A DNA stretch of 64,000 nt from Marchantia polymorpha subsp. ruderalis (Eukaryota; Streptophyta; Marchantiopsida; Marchantiales; Marchantiaceae): positions 9,932,501-9,996,500 of the forward strand of contig AP031351.1 of the NCBI GenBank assembly GCA_037833965.1. Direction: 5' to 3'. The translations under genes and the position numbers were made by a program. The notes below the pieces were generated by a model that saw only the letters and a program-made list of their open reading frames with translations, was not told where the DNA came from and did not search any database. This document shows, piece by piece, positions 28,601-40,983 of the stretch (its first letter is position 1; each line of letters opens with the position of its first letter).

Positions 28601-31600
28601 TTATACATCTACATCATCACATACACCTCCATGGATGCAAAGATCAATAGGCTAGTTGAAAAGAAAGCTCCATCGTTAGTTGCCTATTTGTAATCCATGT
28701 CTCGTGTAGATCAAATGATCTATCAGTCGAAGTACATCAAGTACAAATCCATCATCCAATAGGAACAACATCAATAGGCGGATGTAAGCACGACATGTGC
28801 CAACCATAAAAACATTTATCATATAATAACATACAACTGGCGTCATTAGCGAAATCACACAACATACATATCAGGTCTGTCCGTATCACAACTATGCTTG
28901 GAGCCATTGTAACATAAATGTTTGGAAGCTAGCATGATGCGCAATTGCGTATATGATACTTCCACACAACTTCATCACGACCCTGCAACATCAAAACTCC
29001 AAAGTTTAGCACTCCCACATTTGTAAGATAATGCAACCTACCGTTACATTCAATGTTGTCGGCGCATTCTATCGCAAATAGAGATAATTGCCCACATGAA
29101 ACCTACAAATTGATGATCGATAGTCGCCTTCCTAAATGATAGTATACTTTAAGGTATTTCGCTTTTGTGTAATGATAAGGTTCTCAAACATCGCTGACAT
29201 CATTCTTTTAAACAACTCAACTTAATGAAAACACATAGTCCTTTACATCTCTTGATCATCAAGGTTGATCACCTGACTAGCTACTCGACGAATGAATGCA
29301 TGCAATTTTGGATCATTAGAGGAAATGGATCATGGACCATGGATCTCTATAAGAGGAAATACGATGAGAAGGAAGCCAAGGATGCTTGATGATTGAATCT
29401 ATACATCATAAGAGGTTAACATCCCAATCTTCAAGGTGTCACTTCAGTAAGCCATATTTGCGCAATGTCTTTTTCACCGTCTGCTCAATACACTCTGCCA
29501 AACCATGCACCTTTAGATGATCTTGAGATGTGATACCATGATTAATCAATGTATTGTCACATAAAACATCAAACTCATCCTGAAACTCCTTACTTTGATC
29601 CGTCAACATCTTGGCTGGTGCATCAAAATGACTAAGTACTCTGTGGGACCGTTAAATAAAACGGTTCCACAAAGTCTACACTCCAATCATAATCCAACTC
29701 CATAATAGGCAAACAATGTAACTGCGGTGTAGACGCATAAAAAGATGTTTTCATTCTATCTCACATCACACAACGTGAGATCAAACGTTGCATCTAACTA
29801 TGCATACCAAGCCATTAATATTGGCCAAGGGATAAGCCATAGGTTCGCTTCACTTCAAAATGTCCCAACTCTTGATGCACATGACATACAATACAAGTTC
29901 TATGGAAGGGTGAAGCACTATTTGTACTTTATCATCTAGTATCACACGAAGTACACATGATCCTTCTTATCGATATCTCTTAGTTCTCTAGATACTCCGA
30001 TCTTGCTTCTTGTCAATCACTATGACTAATATACTACTGCTTCATAAAAACTCCATAATTAATGCATCATGATAAATACCCTGCCAATTCACAATCCCAT
30101 CATACTCCTTAAGATCTGTAGTCTGCTAAGGGGCTTCCTCACTAAAGCATGTCGCTCCATGATACTCCAAGCTAGAGTTAATATCCAACCAACATGAGTA
30201 GGCATAAGCATGGCAACCTAACATCATCTCCTCATCAACATTTCTTTGCCAACTAACTTCAATGTCATCTTACTCTCTAGTGCATGATATTTTACTTAAT
30301 CTTTCGGCATCAAGGTTAACAACTCTCGATCTATGCATAAGCTTAAAGTCAAACTAACATATAATAATACTAATATATATAATACCTTACATAATATGAG
30401 AGCTCATCCTGCAAGCTTGCCGGAAAGCTTGTCAGATTCCATCAACCACTTAAGTAGCTAATGACGAGTAACAAAAGCAAACTCTATGCGTAAAAAATGT
30501 GCCACAACCCATACCACTGACAAACACTTTTTTTTGTATGAAATATATTTGAAATCCGTTACGTTGTTTGAACATTCGCATACGCAACAACAAACTCTTG
30601 ATTCTTTTTATCATGTTGTGTTAACATCACTTCAAATTTGAACATACTTCAATCAGTATGCAACTATATTTGAAATTTGTTACGGTGTTTGAACACTCGC
30701 ATACGCAACAACAAACTCTTGATTCTCATCATCATCTTGTGTCAACACCACTTCAAATCCCAATATACTTCAATCAGTATGCAACTGGAAAGGTTTACGG
30801 TTTAGGGTTTAGGATTAATGTAGCATTTGACAATATCTAATCTCGCTAAGATCCTGGTCATCATTCGTTGAAATTTTACAGGTGCATTTTTCAACATAAA
30901 AAGTAAGAGCTTTCATGGATACAAATAATCTTTGACATCCCAAAATGCTATCGTAAACTTATCCACATCTTGGATTAGCAATTGGTTGCAACCTTTCTGT
31001 AGATCCAAAGTACTGAAGAACTTTGCTTGCTCAACTACATGAAAGATCTTTTCGGATGTAGACATGACATATTGATCAAACTTAGTAATCCAATTGATAG
31101 GGCGATAATCTCCACACATCCGCGGCTGTCTATATTTGCCATGTACATCTTTTTTTATTGACATGACTGTGGTTGATGCATACTCTCCATGCGATAGCTC
31201 CAACAATTCGGTCTCCAAGAGATTCATCATTCTACCTCAAATCAGGTACCTCTCCATATCAATGTACTTGTATGTACAACAAAAGATTAGTGTATCATCA
31301 TCCACATCAATCCACACACCATGACCAATCAAAGCACCCAATTTCTTCAAACTTAGCGCAAAACAATTCTTATACTTACTTAGGTTTTGTGTCAACCGTC
31401 ATCTCTCTCTTCTTGTGATCTTAGGACCAATCAATGGCGCCCATTCCTTTTCCATATGCACACTAGAAGGAGACGATACTCTCATTATTGATTGTTATGC
31501 CACATACTCCATACATATAATACATCTTTCTATACATTTCAAACTCACAATCCAAGTCAAACATTTCAACTCCATGATCTGACCCAAAAGCTGACGACGT

Positions 31601-34600
31601 GACGTCTCTGAAACTGAAGAAGCTGTAGTCGAACCAATCATAAAACCTATTGCAGGCTCTTTTCCATCAACGTTGGACTTCACCAACTAATACACTGTAG
31701 AATTCCATACAAGAACAAGTGCATTATCATGATAGTGATGTGATGCGGAAAAACTAACCAACGTGGATAAAACCATCCAAGGCTGACTTACGCGATCCAT
31801 CAATGTCGTAGATGAAGTGTTAACAACTCTCATCACTTGAGAACGTCACAAAATATCCAATATACTGTCCACGGTGAGTGTGTGATCATACTGCACGGAA
31901 TCATAAGACCGCCATAATATCTCTCGTGGCAAAAAACTTGTCCACCATAATTGTGAACAATGAGTTCGTGATCCAATTCTCGCAACGTCCAATAATACAA
32001 TCAATCCAATCCATGATCAAAACTAATGATCATTCGCCATCAATTGGGTTTGAATGTCATCAAACAACGATACATTTTCTAGTATGTATGCTCGAGTACG
32101 TGCTTGATGCAGCTGAAAATGACGTAACACTCGTAACATCACTCAAAACAATCAAAATCTAATAATGCAAACTTGCTCCATGATCAGCCCGCGTGTGATA
32201 TTGACATGACCATCTCGCAATCATCAAATCAATGGGATTAATCTGATCAAGGTCTAGCACTCGTAATAACAAAGTATTTCAAGTCAATGACTTTTGGTAT
32301 CCTTGAATAGCTGATCCTAACAATAATGAAGGATAACGTTGCATCAACTTTGCAATATATTGTGAAAAGACTCGGCTTGTAGTCTCATACTTCTCCACAT
32401 ACATATATGTTCGTATTGAGATAGCTGAGCAAAACATTGCAGCCAAAGCTATGCGAATCTCACCAAAAAGATCTAACACACAAACACATTCTGGTGGATA
32501 CTCCCATGCAATCGATGTTGTATCTAATGGAGATAACGCACTAGGAATACAAAGATGTTGATCATTTTGAGATTTCTTTATCTCTTATGATGAAGTGGTC
32601 TCACTTTAAGACTTCTTCACCAATCTATCAACCTCCTATTGTAATGCATGACAAAAACGTTAAAGGAAAACGTCCAAGGAAGAGTACACTTCCGTTGCAA
32701 AGCTCACAACCTTCTCCACATTCTCATAGATTAGAGTATCGTCGGCCAACATGTTGTACTTCAACAATTGTTGGATCACATAAGCATTCTGCTGAAATCC
32801 AGATCGGATGCTAAGATTGTTGTAGAGGATTTAAGCGATCAAGCTCTATAAGTAAATCTCACAAGCAGCTTGCTCATATGTCCATCACCGGACTACTAAT
32901 CAGTGTAATAGGCAGTTGTCTTTGTCCAATAGTGCATATGAAAATCCATTGAATATAAGACTGTTCCATCAACAAGCACATCATATGATTGAGCTAATGT
33001 AACCAAAACACAAAATCCAAACTTTGAGCTATCACGTGCATGATAATACTCAAATTCCACTGATACGCTCTTCTTGATCATAAAATAAGATATATCGTTG
33101 ACACCGTCAAGTGATGTCTAAATCTGAAATGGGCAAGGTTCTAATTTGTACTCCGAATATCCAAATTAATGCATGTTGCCTTACTCAACATCAAGGACTG
33201 TGCATCAAAGTCAAGCAAAACTCTTGCTGTGATATACACATGTACCGTATGACTCACCAATCAAAACAATTCACTATAATTGACCATCATACATACAACA
33301 AGGACAATCCTCTCACGATCAATGACTGTTCGTGTTAGTAATGAATTCATCCTTGCCGTGGCCGCCTACCAAGTCGTCTTGTTCCGCAATGTAGGCGTTG
33401 AGAATTCACTATAATTGACCATCATACATACAACAAGGACAATCCTCTCACGATCAATGGCTGTTCGTGTTAGTAATGAATTCATCCTTGCCGTGGCCAC
33501 CTACCAAGTCGTCTTGTTCCGCAATGTAGGCGTTGAGAATTGCACCACAACAATACCTCGCATGCACTTATAGCAATAACTCACACGTTTCATACAACGT
33601 GGCTGTTATGTGAAATACACAATCCAATTCAAACCACAAGCCATCAGCTCAGTGACTAAAAAAATGAAGATCACATCAGTGAAGTAACCATTCCCAATGA
33701 TGTACTGTATGGTGTCTTTGTGCTCACAACATATGATGTAGATGATTCACTACTCAGTTAATAATCACTAGGTGATGTAGGAATCATGGATGAAGTTTAA
33801 TCTACCTCTAACAACAAAAATGACTAGGGAAATCTAGCTTGCATCACTCCCTTATACCTCTGAGAATCCAACTCCACAGTCTCACCGCATGACACTAAAG
33901 CACAAGCGACATCTCTCATCACTACAATCAATTACTTGACCTAAGTTTCACTCGCATGATAGGAGAAATCCTCTTCATCGTAAGAGTCGGAAATTCTTGC
34001 TCTAGGATCAGCCATAGCAATAAGCCTCTGCTCCAACTGCTCAATTCGAGCAACAATATTGGTCTCCGTGGTAAAGGAGCAACCACTACGTGTTGTCCAA
34101 ATTTTCTTTCCCCTCAAAATTAATTCAAAAATTGAAATGACGTAACTCAAAATTTCACAAAATTTCTCTCAACCTCTCACCAATCAATGTACATGCAATT
34201 CTTTTCGATGCATCTTTGTAAATTTTGAGTCCATTTGCCTTTTCACCGCATGCGCTCCGTGACAATCCAACACTTTGGAAGTGAATCAATGCTCAAACCA
34301 ATTACAAATCTTTGTTACATACATTACAATATTAAAGAAAGACCATCCAACTCGCGATTTAATTTACATCATCTACAGAGTGTTGCTTAGAAATTTGATC
34401 TAACAAGATTTGTTAGAATCGTCGCCAATTTGAAGTGACACACAATTCAGCTGGTCCATGAGAAACATCATGGAAATAGAAAACGAGGATGATGAGAATC
34501 ATAAGCATGTAAGTCAACAGCACCAGATTTCGGTGACTCTTTGTTCAAATCCATCACAATGATATATACTGCAATCACGATTACGAGAAATCTAAAAGGA

Positions 34601-35020
34601 GAGTCTAATATTCTTTGGTGCAACTAAAAGCGAATGCTATAGAATGCAATGAAGTGCAGTTGACGGCTACTGTTCAAGGAACATCAGAAGTACAAATAGA
34701 AGGTGATTGGAGCAGCTGAAAATGAACACGGTAGAGTGCAATGTAGTGTAGTTGGCGGCTAATGTTCAAATTTTCTAACATCTAAAGAGAAACTCATTCA
34801 CATAATAATGAATACAAGAATGACACGAGAAAACATAGATTACGTGATTCACCCAGTAGGCTACGTCCATGAGAAGGCAACATACTCAGATATAATGCCT
34901 AGCGGGGATAACAGAAGTGAGATCAAGAGTTTAAGTAATCCGGTGCCACCCTACAAGAGATAACTAACCATAGCAGGTTAATCTGAATAATCAGTTAACC
35001 CCAAGGATTCTTTTTAAAAG
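28600..35020 (-). mobile_element. Ty3/gypsy LTR retrotransposon fossil, broken
   Basis: Read on the minus strand. A candidate 5' LTR lies at about 35,020-34,440, with a GTAGCCTACTGGGTGAATCAC segment typical of plant LTRs. A primer-binding-type TTGGCGACGATTC is near 34,425. A gag-like frame is near 34,150-33,940. Reverse transcriptase is near 31,235-30,910 (MCGDYRPINWIT and FSTLDLQKG, both gypsy hallmarks). An integrase core is near 29,930-29,430 (DQSKEFQDEF, then GLAECIEQTVKK). The order gag, RT, integrase is that of gypsy. The coding parts carry many interruptions, and two internal tandem duplications of about 120-140 bases are present. I could not find a matching 3' LTR, so the left limit is approximate. 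It looks old and long inactive. Confidence 0.75.
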
Positions 35021-35049
35021 CCTTATTGTCTGAAAAAATTATATTGTGT

Positions 35050-35700
35050 ATAATTTGTTGATGAGGAGTTAAACTATGTACTATTTATTGATGATTATCA
35101 TATATTCTAACAAAGATTTTTACAATTTTTGAAAGTTAGAATGCCCAAACTAAGACTTAGCTTAAATACAAGATGAATTTATATGTGCGGATAATGACAA
35201 GGAATATATATTGAATAGTTTAGAAAAAATTGCAAAGAAGAAGAAATCATTATTCATCTCATCATAATTTTTACTCCACAACAAAACAGTCTTTCTAAAA
35301 AACTCAACCAAACAATGTTGGAGAAGTTGATAAGCAAGTATGGTGTATCATGTGAATATTGGATTGAAGAGATCAATGCCGCACTTTATTTGTTAAATTT
35401 TACTTCTAAAGCAATTAATTGTTTAACAATATTAATATCACAAACAAAAAGTGACTAATTTTAATCATTTGAATTTTTTTCATTTTATTGTTTATTCATT
35501 CATACATAAGGAAAATAATATCAAATATATATTTTACATTAAAAATTTATCTTTCTTTTTGAATTTTCTGGTGATGTAAAGAATTTTTTATTATGTTATC
35601 CAATAGTATACAAGACTATTGTCAATAAAGATGTTTTATTTCATGAAATCTAATCATGAAAGTATGCTCACGGGTTTGTCACATACTAAACTTTAGGCAT
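35050..35700 (+). mobile_element. Ty1/copia integrase fragment, fossil
   Basis: A translated trace of the copia integrase core is visible: the YFIDDY-type start near 35,075, the DN-containing segment near 35,190, and TMLEKLISKYG with CEYWIEEINAA near 35,310-35,380. A few residues typical of the region after the core follow near 35,580. It is one fragment of a larger element with several interruptions and no LTR seen. It abuts the gypsy fossil, so one may have inserted beside or into the other. Confidence 0.6.
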
Positions 35701-36394
35701 TTTGGAGCGTGCTAAGTTCTTGTTGTTTTTTCATGAAAGATCGTTACTTATATTAGAGTAAAAATATTGTTTGGTAGGTAACAAAAGTTATATACTTGTG
35801 TTGTCTTGATGTATAACAATACATGTTATAAGATCTAATGGAAATATATATTATTTTATGATTTGTGTATGTGTGATAATTGTCACATTTCTTTTAATAT
35901 CATTCCAAGTCAGCTAGATGTGCATATATTCTTATTAGCAACCGACATTAGTCAATTTAGATCACAATAGAAATCACTGTTTAGATTTATAGATACATAG
36001 AATGAATACATCAAAGTATAGATTAATTTGTGCAAGAACTTCAATTATAAGAAATTGGAATTACTTTTGATCTAATCCTAAGTGTTTGGGAAAAAATTGA
36101 TTATAATTTATTTTTCTGGTTTATAAAAATAATAAAAAGATTTTATATGATTCTGATATTTTGTAAAAATTTCTGAGTGAATATATCGGTAGTCTTTTTA
36201 GTTCTAGATCTCCATAATCTAATGAAAATTTTCATGATGTTTAAAAAAAAATCTGATTTTGAAATTTTTGCAATCGTTTTTGTTAACTTGCTTGAGTATT
36301 GATAGTGATAAAGTTGTAGTAAGTTAAAATTGAATATAGTCAAAATATGATTTTTTGAAATTTTGAAGTGAAAATTCAAATATTTGGATATTGA
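35701..36394. other. AT-rich spacer, nothing recognised
   Basis: About 700 bases of AT-rich sequence between the copia fragment and the LINE tail. The open frame at 36143-36379 (minus) is Ile/Asn/Lys-rich and compositional. Confidence 0.4.
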
Positions 36395-36540
36395 TAAATG
36401 GTAAATGGTAATAGATCAAGCCCGGGGGACCCAAAGGGTCAAAAGGCTGAAAAACACAATACAAGCGACAGCCACAAACAAGGGAAAAGACCCCAAAGGC
36501 CAAACCCTAGCTAGTGCCAAGAGCAAAGGGTTTATTGAAA
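36395..36540 (-). mobile_element. 5'-truncated LINE copy, 3' UTR and tail only
   Basis: On the minus strand this reads CCCTAGC... through a GTCCCCCGGGCTTGATCTAT-like segment to a TTACCATTTACCATTTA tail at 36,395-36,412. Its complement aligns with the 3' end of the LINE at 38,680-38,815 over about 140 bases (shared ATAGATCAAGCCC, CTGAAAAACACAATACAA and CCCTAGCTAGTGCC blocks). Homology stops near 36,540, so this is a severely 5'-truncated copy lying in the opposite direction. Confidence 0.75.
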
Positions 36541-37290
36541 TATCAAATAATGTGTGTTTGTGATAGTGTGTGTGATACCAAAATACGGGTTTAAAAGAGA
36601 GATTTTTTTTTGAAAATTCAAATAACGAGTAAAATAATTGAATTTTTTTTGAAAGTTTCAAACATGTGAGAAGCTTGTAAACATGTATAATAATGTACAT
36701 TTTTGGAAAAGAAGTGTAACATATGATCATTGTGTCAACGATGTCTCAACAAATCATGAAGAATTATGTGCATAACGTTGATTTGGACAAATTAAACTAA
36801 TCATTGCCAGATTTGATTTCCATTCCATATTCTAATTCATTTTTACATTACGAAGCGATGTTCATGAGATATAGGTAACATTGTATGTTCAAATTTCACT
36901 GTTATGTTAGACATCATCTAGAAGAAGCTTGTAGAAGATTTTTCCTATACAAAGTGAAATACCTACATTTAGATGACATTCTAATCATTCCAAAGCTTCC
37001 AGCATATCTCACATAGATGTAATATTTCACACCTAGGCTAATTCATTTTGATAGAATCAATCTCCATACATGAAGATAGTACGTTTTATAGTCAATTGTG
37101 ATTTATAATTATCTTAGTTCCTTTCGCTAGTTACTAGTTACCATTTTCCAATTTACCATTCACTAGACAAAATTATGGAATACATTGGGATTCAAAGGAT
37201 TACTTAAAAAGTAATTTGTGCTTAATCTATATGTTGCACATAATACTATCCATCTTTGGTTAGATAAGATCATTCATCTCTTCATAGTGT
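36541..37290. other. Spacer between two LINE copies
   Basis: AT-rich, with no gene recognised. An ACCATT-rich stretch near 37,140-37,170 resembles the LINE tail motif but has no adjoining LINE body. Confidence 0.4.
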
Positions 37291-38815
37291 AGCAATGTAG
37301 CTTTTGACACAGTACCTCGTGAGTTTTTATGGCAAAGATTGCAAACCATTAGAGTACCATAAACTCTCTTAGCAGCGATGGCCACATTATACCACTCCAT
37401 TTGATCCAAGATCAACACTTCTCAAACCGAAGAGATTTTGAGTACCATTGGAGTTATTCAAGGTTGTACTTTTTCTCCTACTCTCTTTGGAGTTTTCATA
37501 GATTATATAGAAAGGCGATTAGAGGTTTGTGACAGTGAAGGTGTCAAACTTGGAGGCTTTGTCATCAAAGCTCTTTTGTATGGAGATGATGTCATATTAC
37601 TAGCACATGATGCCATTACTTTACAGAAACATCTTGACACTTTGGCTAGCTTTTGTACTCAAAATCAGATGAAGTTCAATTTGGAGAAGTCCAAAGTCAT
37701 TTTTGTGGGCATTAGATCCAAGCTTTCTTTCTTTTACAAAGGATTAGAGTTGGAACAAGTGAAGAGTTACAAATATTTGGGCATTGATTTCTACTCTAAT
37801 TATAGTTGGGCACTTTCTGTGCAAAAGAGAGTAGAAACTGGTTTCAAAGCTCTATATTCATTGCTACATAGATGTAGAGGAGCTCATCTAGTGTCTTGGA
37901 GTGTTAGGAGATTTTTATTTTGAGCTTAGTGTTTCCCGTTATCTTATATGGAACACAAGTGTGAGGCCCTAGTTGTATGAAGACAGGTTGGCAGCGTATG
38001 GAGAGGGTGCAAAAAATCTTCTTACAAGAAGAATTGGGTGTGAAAAGCCAAACGTCATATGCTATTCTTCTTGCGGAAACAAGTTGTCTACCTCTTGAGG
38101 CTGAAGCTCTCTTTTTGACTATCACTTACGTCAAAAGAGTGAGATCTCTTGATGCTTATAGACTTCCTCTTGAAGCTTTGCGTGCCACATGTCCCAAGGG
38201 ATGGTTTGCAGATGTGGTGACTTGGTCTTTGAGTTAAAATGTGAGGGAACTCGATTGGGATTTGCTACCTATTGCCCTACGCGAGCGTATCAAGGAGGAA
38301 TTTCTCAGCATTATTTGGAGTAGACGAGTCACTAAAATGGAGTTTTATCAACTTCATGTGAATCCTATGCTTGTTTATTGTGAGCAAGGATACTTACTTT
38401 TGGAGATCTTTACTTCTTTACGTCATATTATTGCTAGACGTAGAACAATATCTCATAGTCTTGGGCTTGAAGAAGTGCGTTGGTTGAACATTGATAGAAG
38501 TGAACGTATTTCTAGGCTATGTGATGGAAAGAAAGTGGATGATGAAGAGCATATATTTCTTATTTATACAAGATATTTAGAGATTATAGTGGCTTATAAA
38601 GTTGTTGAGAATTTTTATTCTTTGCTTCAGCCTGCTCTTTATGATTTAGGTTGTTACATTAGAGATGTTATTAGTTAACGTACTAGTGCTCTGGGCACTA
38701 GCTAGGGTGTTCTTTTGATTCTTTTCGGGTTGAATTGGATTGTTTGTATTGTATTTTTCAGACTTTTGATTCTGTGGGTCCCCATGGGCTTGATCTATTT
38801 ACCATTTACAATGAT
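37291..38815 (+). mobile_element. LINE (non-LTR retrotransposon), 5'-truncated and decayed
   Basis: The sequence begins inside the reverse transcriptase at FDTVPREFLWQRLQ near 37,306. It continues in the same frame after a stop near 37,356 through GVIQGCTFSPTLFG (RT motif around 37,450) and the catalytic LLYGDDVILLA near 37,575-37,605. Most LINEs have YADD or FADD there, so YGDD is a variant. Further frames at 37,977-38,237 and 38,241-38,678 encode the C-terminal part, with a zinc-knuckle-like CDGKKVDDEEHIF. At least three in-frame interruptions separate the pieces, so it is inactive. A 3' UTR of about 135 bases ends in TTTACCATTTAC at 38,795-38,810. No endonuclease domain remains. The clade is not assigned. 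Confidence 0.8.
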
Positions 38816-40983
38816 TAGTAATGTATATTCAAAGAAAAAGCAAGTTAGAACGAATCCACCTCAGAGGCCAACTATGCTATGTTCTGAAAGATAACTATGT
38901 GTTCATTATGCCCATATAATGATGATGCACAAGTCATCTCTAGGGAAACCACCAAACCCGTAACAAACACTATAAACAGAACATACGTTTTTCGGTAGGA
39001 TTGGCTAATGAATGTGATCAAATTGAAGGGAGTTGATCAAGTTCTTTCTGGGCTTGTGCTCAAGGGTTGATCAAGTTCTGTATGGGCTTGTGCTCAAGGG
39101 TTGATACTTATGAGGATCAGAACCGTATACACAGGTAAACCCAAATACCGTAAAATATCAGCAGAAGAGTGAATAGATTGGATAGTAGAAGAGGATGTGA
39201 CGGGAAGAGACCGAGAATAGAGTGGAAGGGCGCCTTTTGTAATACTCTACTTCCAACGATGAAATTAGTCAAGACTTTCCTCGACTCAACCAAGATACTC
39301 TAGAATCCATCCATCCACCTGACTATCAAAAAACACTTGTACACAAGACTCAAATGTGGAGCTGCTGTGAGATTTAGATGGAAGGCTGGTAACATCCTTC
39401 AGGAGATTGGACTCCCATAGCAAAGCGACTTGATAAGATCATTAACTCTTGTGTTTGAAGCGAACTGCATTCCACCAAAACGTTAACATGAGTTTCGCTA
39501 TCCCTGCCTCGAAGAGAGCAAGTTGCAGAGTGGTTCAACATCTTTCTCCACTCGTACCAAGAGTTGATTTCTCAGTAAAGATATACACTGGATACTTGAA
39601 AGCCTTGATTTCAAGTATACTGTGGCTGTTGGGTAGTCCAACTTGACGTTAGCTTTGTCTTTGTCCACTTCCTCCGAGAAACCCGTGTTTATTTGAAGAT
39701 TTCACACAACCATGCTTCCTTCTCCGGTAATTCTACTCCAAAAACAATGTTGTTACCCTGTTGCAACGTCGTGTATCAGACTGAACCATTCGCCTAGCAG
39801 GCCTCCCTTGGATTACTGGAATGCATAAAGCACCCAGGTGAATTTCAGACCGGTGATGTGGGATATGATGCAGCTGTATTCTCCATCTTGTTTTGAAAGG
39901 TCGAACGTTGGTGAAGATCCACGGCCAAACAGTGGAAAAAGAACTCTGAGTCCCTCAAACTTGCACACTTAACCTTATCGGAGCATCTAGATACATAACG
40001 AGAGCAAGAACCGATATGCATATATAGGTGTTCAGAGCGTGTTATCATGGTTTCGTTCCTCACATGCAAGACAAGTCAGACAAGCAACTCCATTGACAAG
40101 GCTCAAAGAACGTACCAAACAGATATCAAGATTTCTAAACATTCTTACTAGCTTCTAACTGAAAATGAACATGGTCTGAAGGAAGCTCCATTACTAGTAC
40201 CGTTCGCAAAGTAAGCGCTTCACGAACCTACCAATTAGAGCTTGATTATAATTCCCAGATGTTCTCCTACACATATAATTCAACACCAGCACTGTGCCAT
40301 CATAGCATGTGATCGAATCATCACCATTTGCAAACTTACGCCATAAATGATGAGTTAGAAACCTCTAGGAAGAAGATGCGATGTAATCCATGTACATTTG
40401 TTGAAAGATATCTATACCCGTTGTCCTCGTTGTTGATGACTACAGTTGCATACCACTATCCTCTGATTAAACTTCTTCATGTTGCCCGTCTTTAGCGGTA
40501 AAGCAGGCTGGACTAAACAGTCAGAAACATGATTTGTTGAAACCTCGACCCATAGCTATCTGAAGTCACGATGAGCTGGCAAATGTATCTGAAGGTTGGA
40601 ATAAAAGGTGTTAGCGAAGTTTTAAATAAACTTTGAAGGTTAAATTTCTGAACCCGGCTTAAGAAAACAATGTTATCAATCTTTAAAAATAAGAGAATGC
40701 TGATGCCACCATGCACTATTCTCTTCTGCTAGTCTGCTATTGGTCATACCTCCCGTCTCAGGGTTGATGAAGCGATGAATCAATGGAATGGTACTGCTAT
40801 TTTGGTATCTTTTGAACTACACATCAACCCTGATCGTATTTCGTAGATAAACGATGCTAGATACATGACACAGCACAATACGGTTAAAGCAGAAAGAATA
40901 TGAGATTAAGAAAGATACGTACTATAGTTTTACGGCACGGCCAGACTTCTCCGTCTTCGTTATACTGACAGTGAAAATGCTGT
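38816..40983. other. Intergenic, nothing recognised apart from a short tandem repeat
   Basis: About 2.2 kb downstream of the PPR gene. Open frames at 39449-39646 (plus) and 39845-40069 (minus) have no family motif. The last few hundred bases probably hold the PPR 3' UTR. Confidence 0.4.
39032..39099. repeat. 34-bp tandem duplication
   Basis: TTGATCAAGTTCT, then TGGGCTTGTGCTCAAGGG, occurs twice in a row (39032-39065 and 39066-39099) with two differences, and a third partial GTTGAT follows. Confidence 0.8.
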
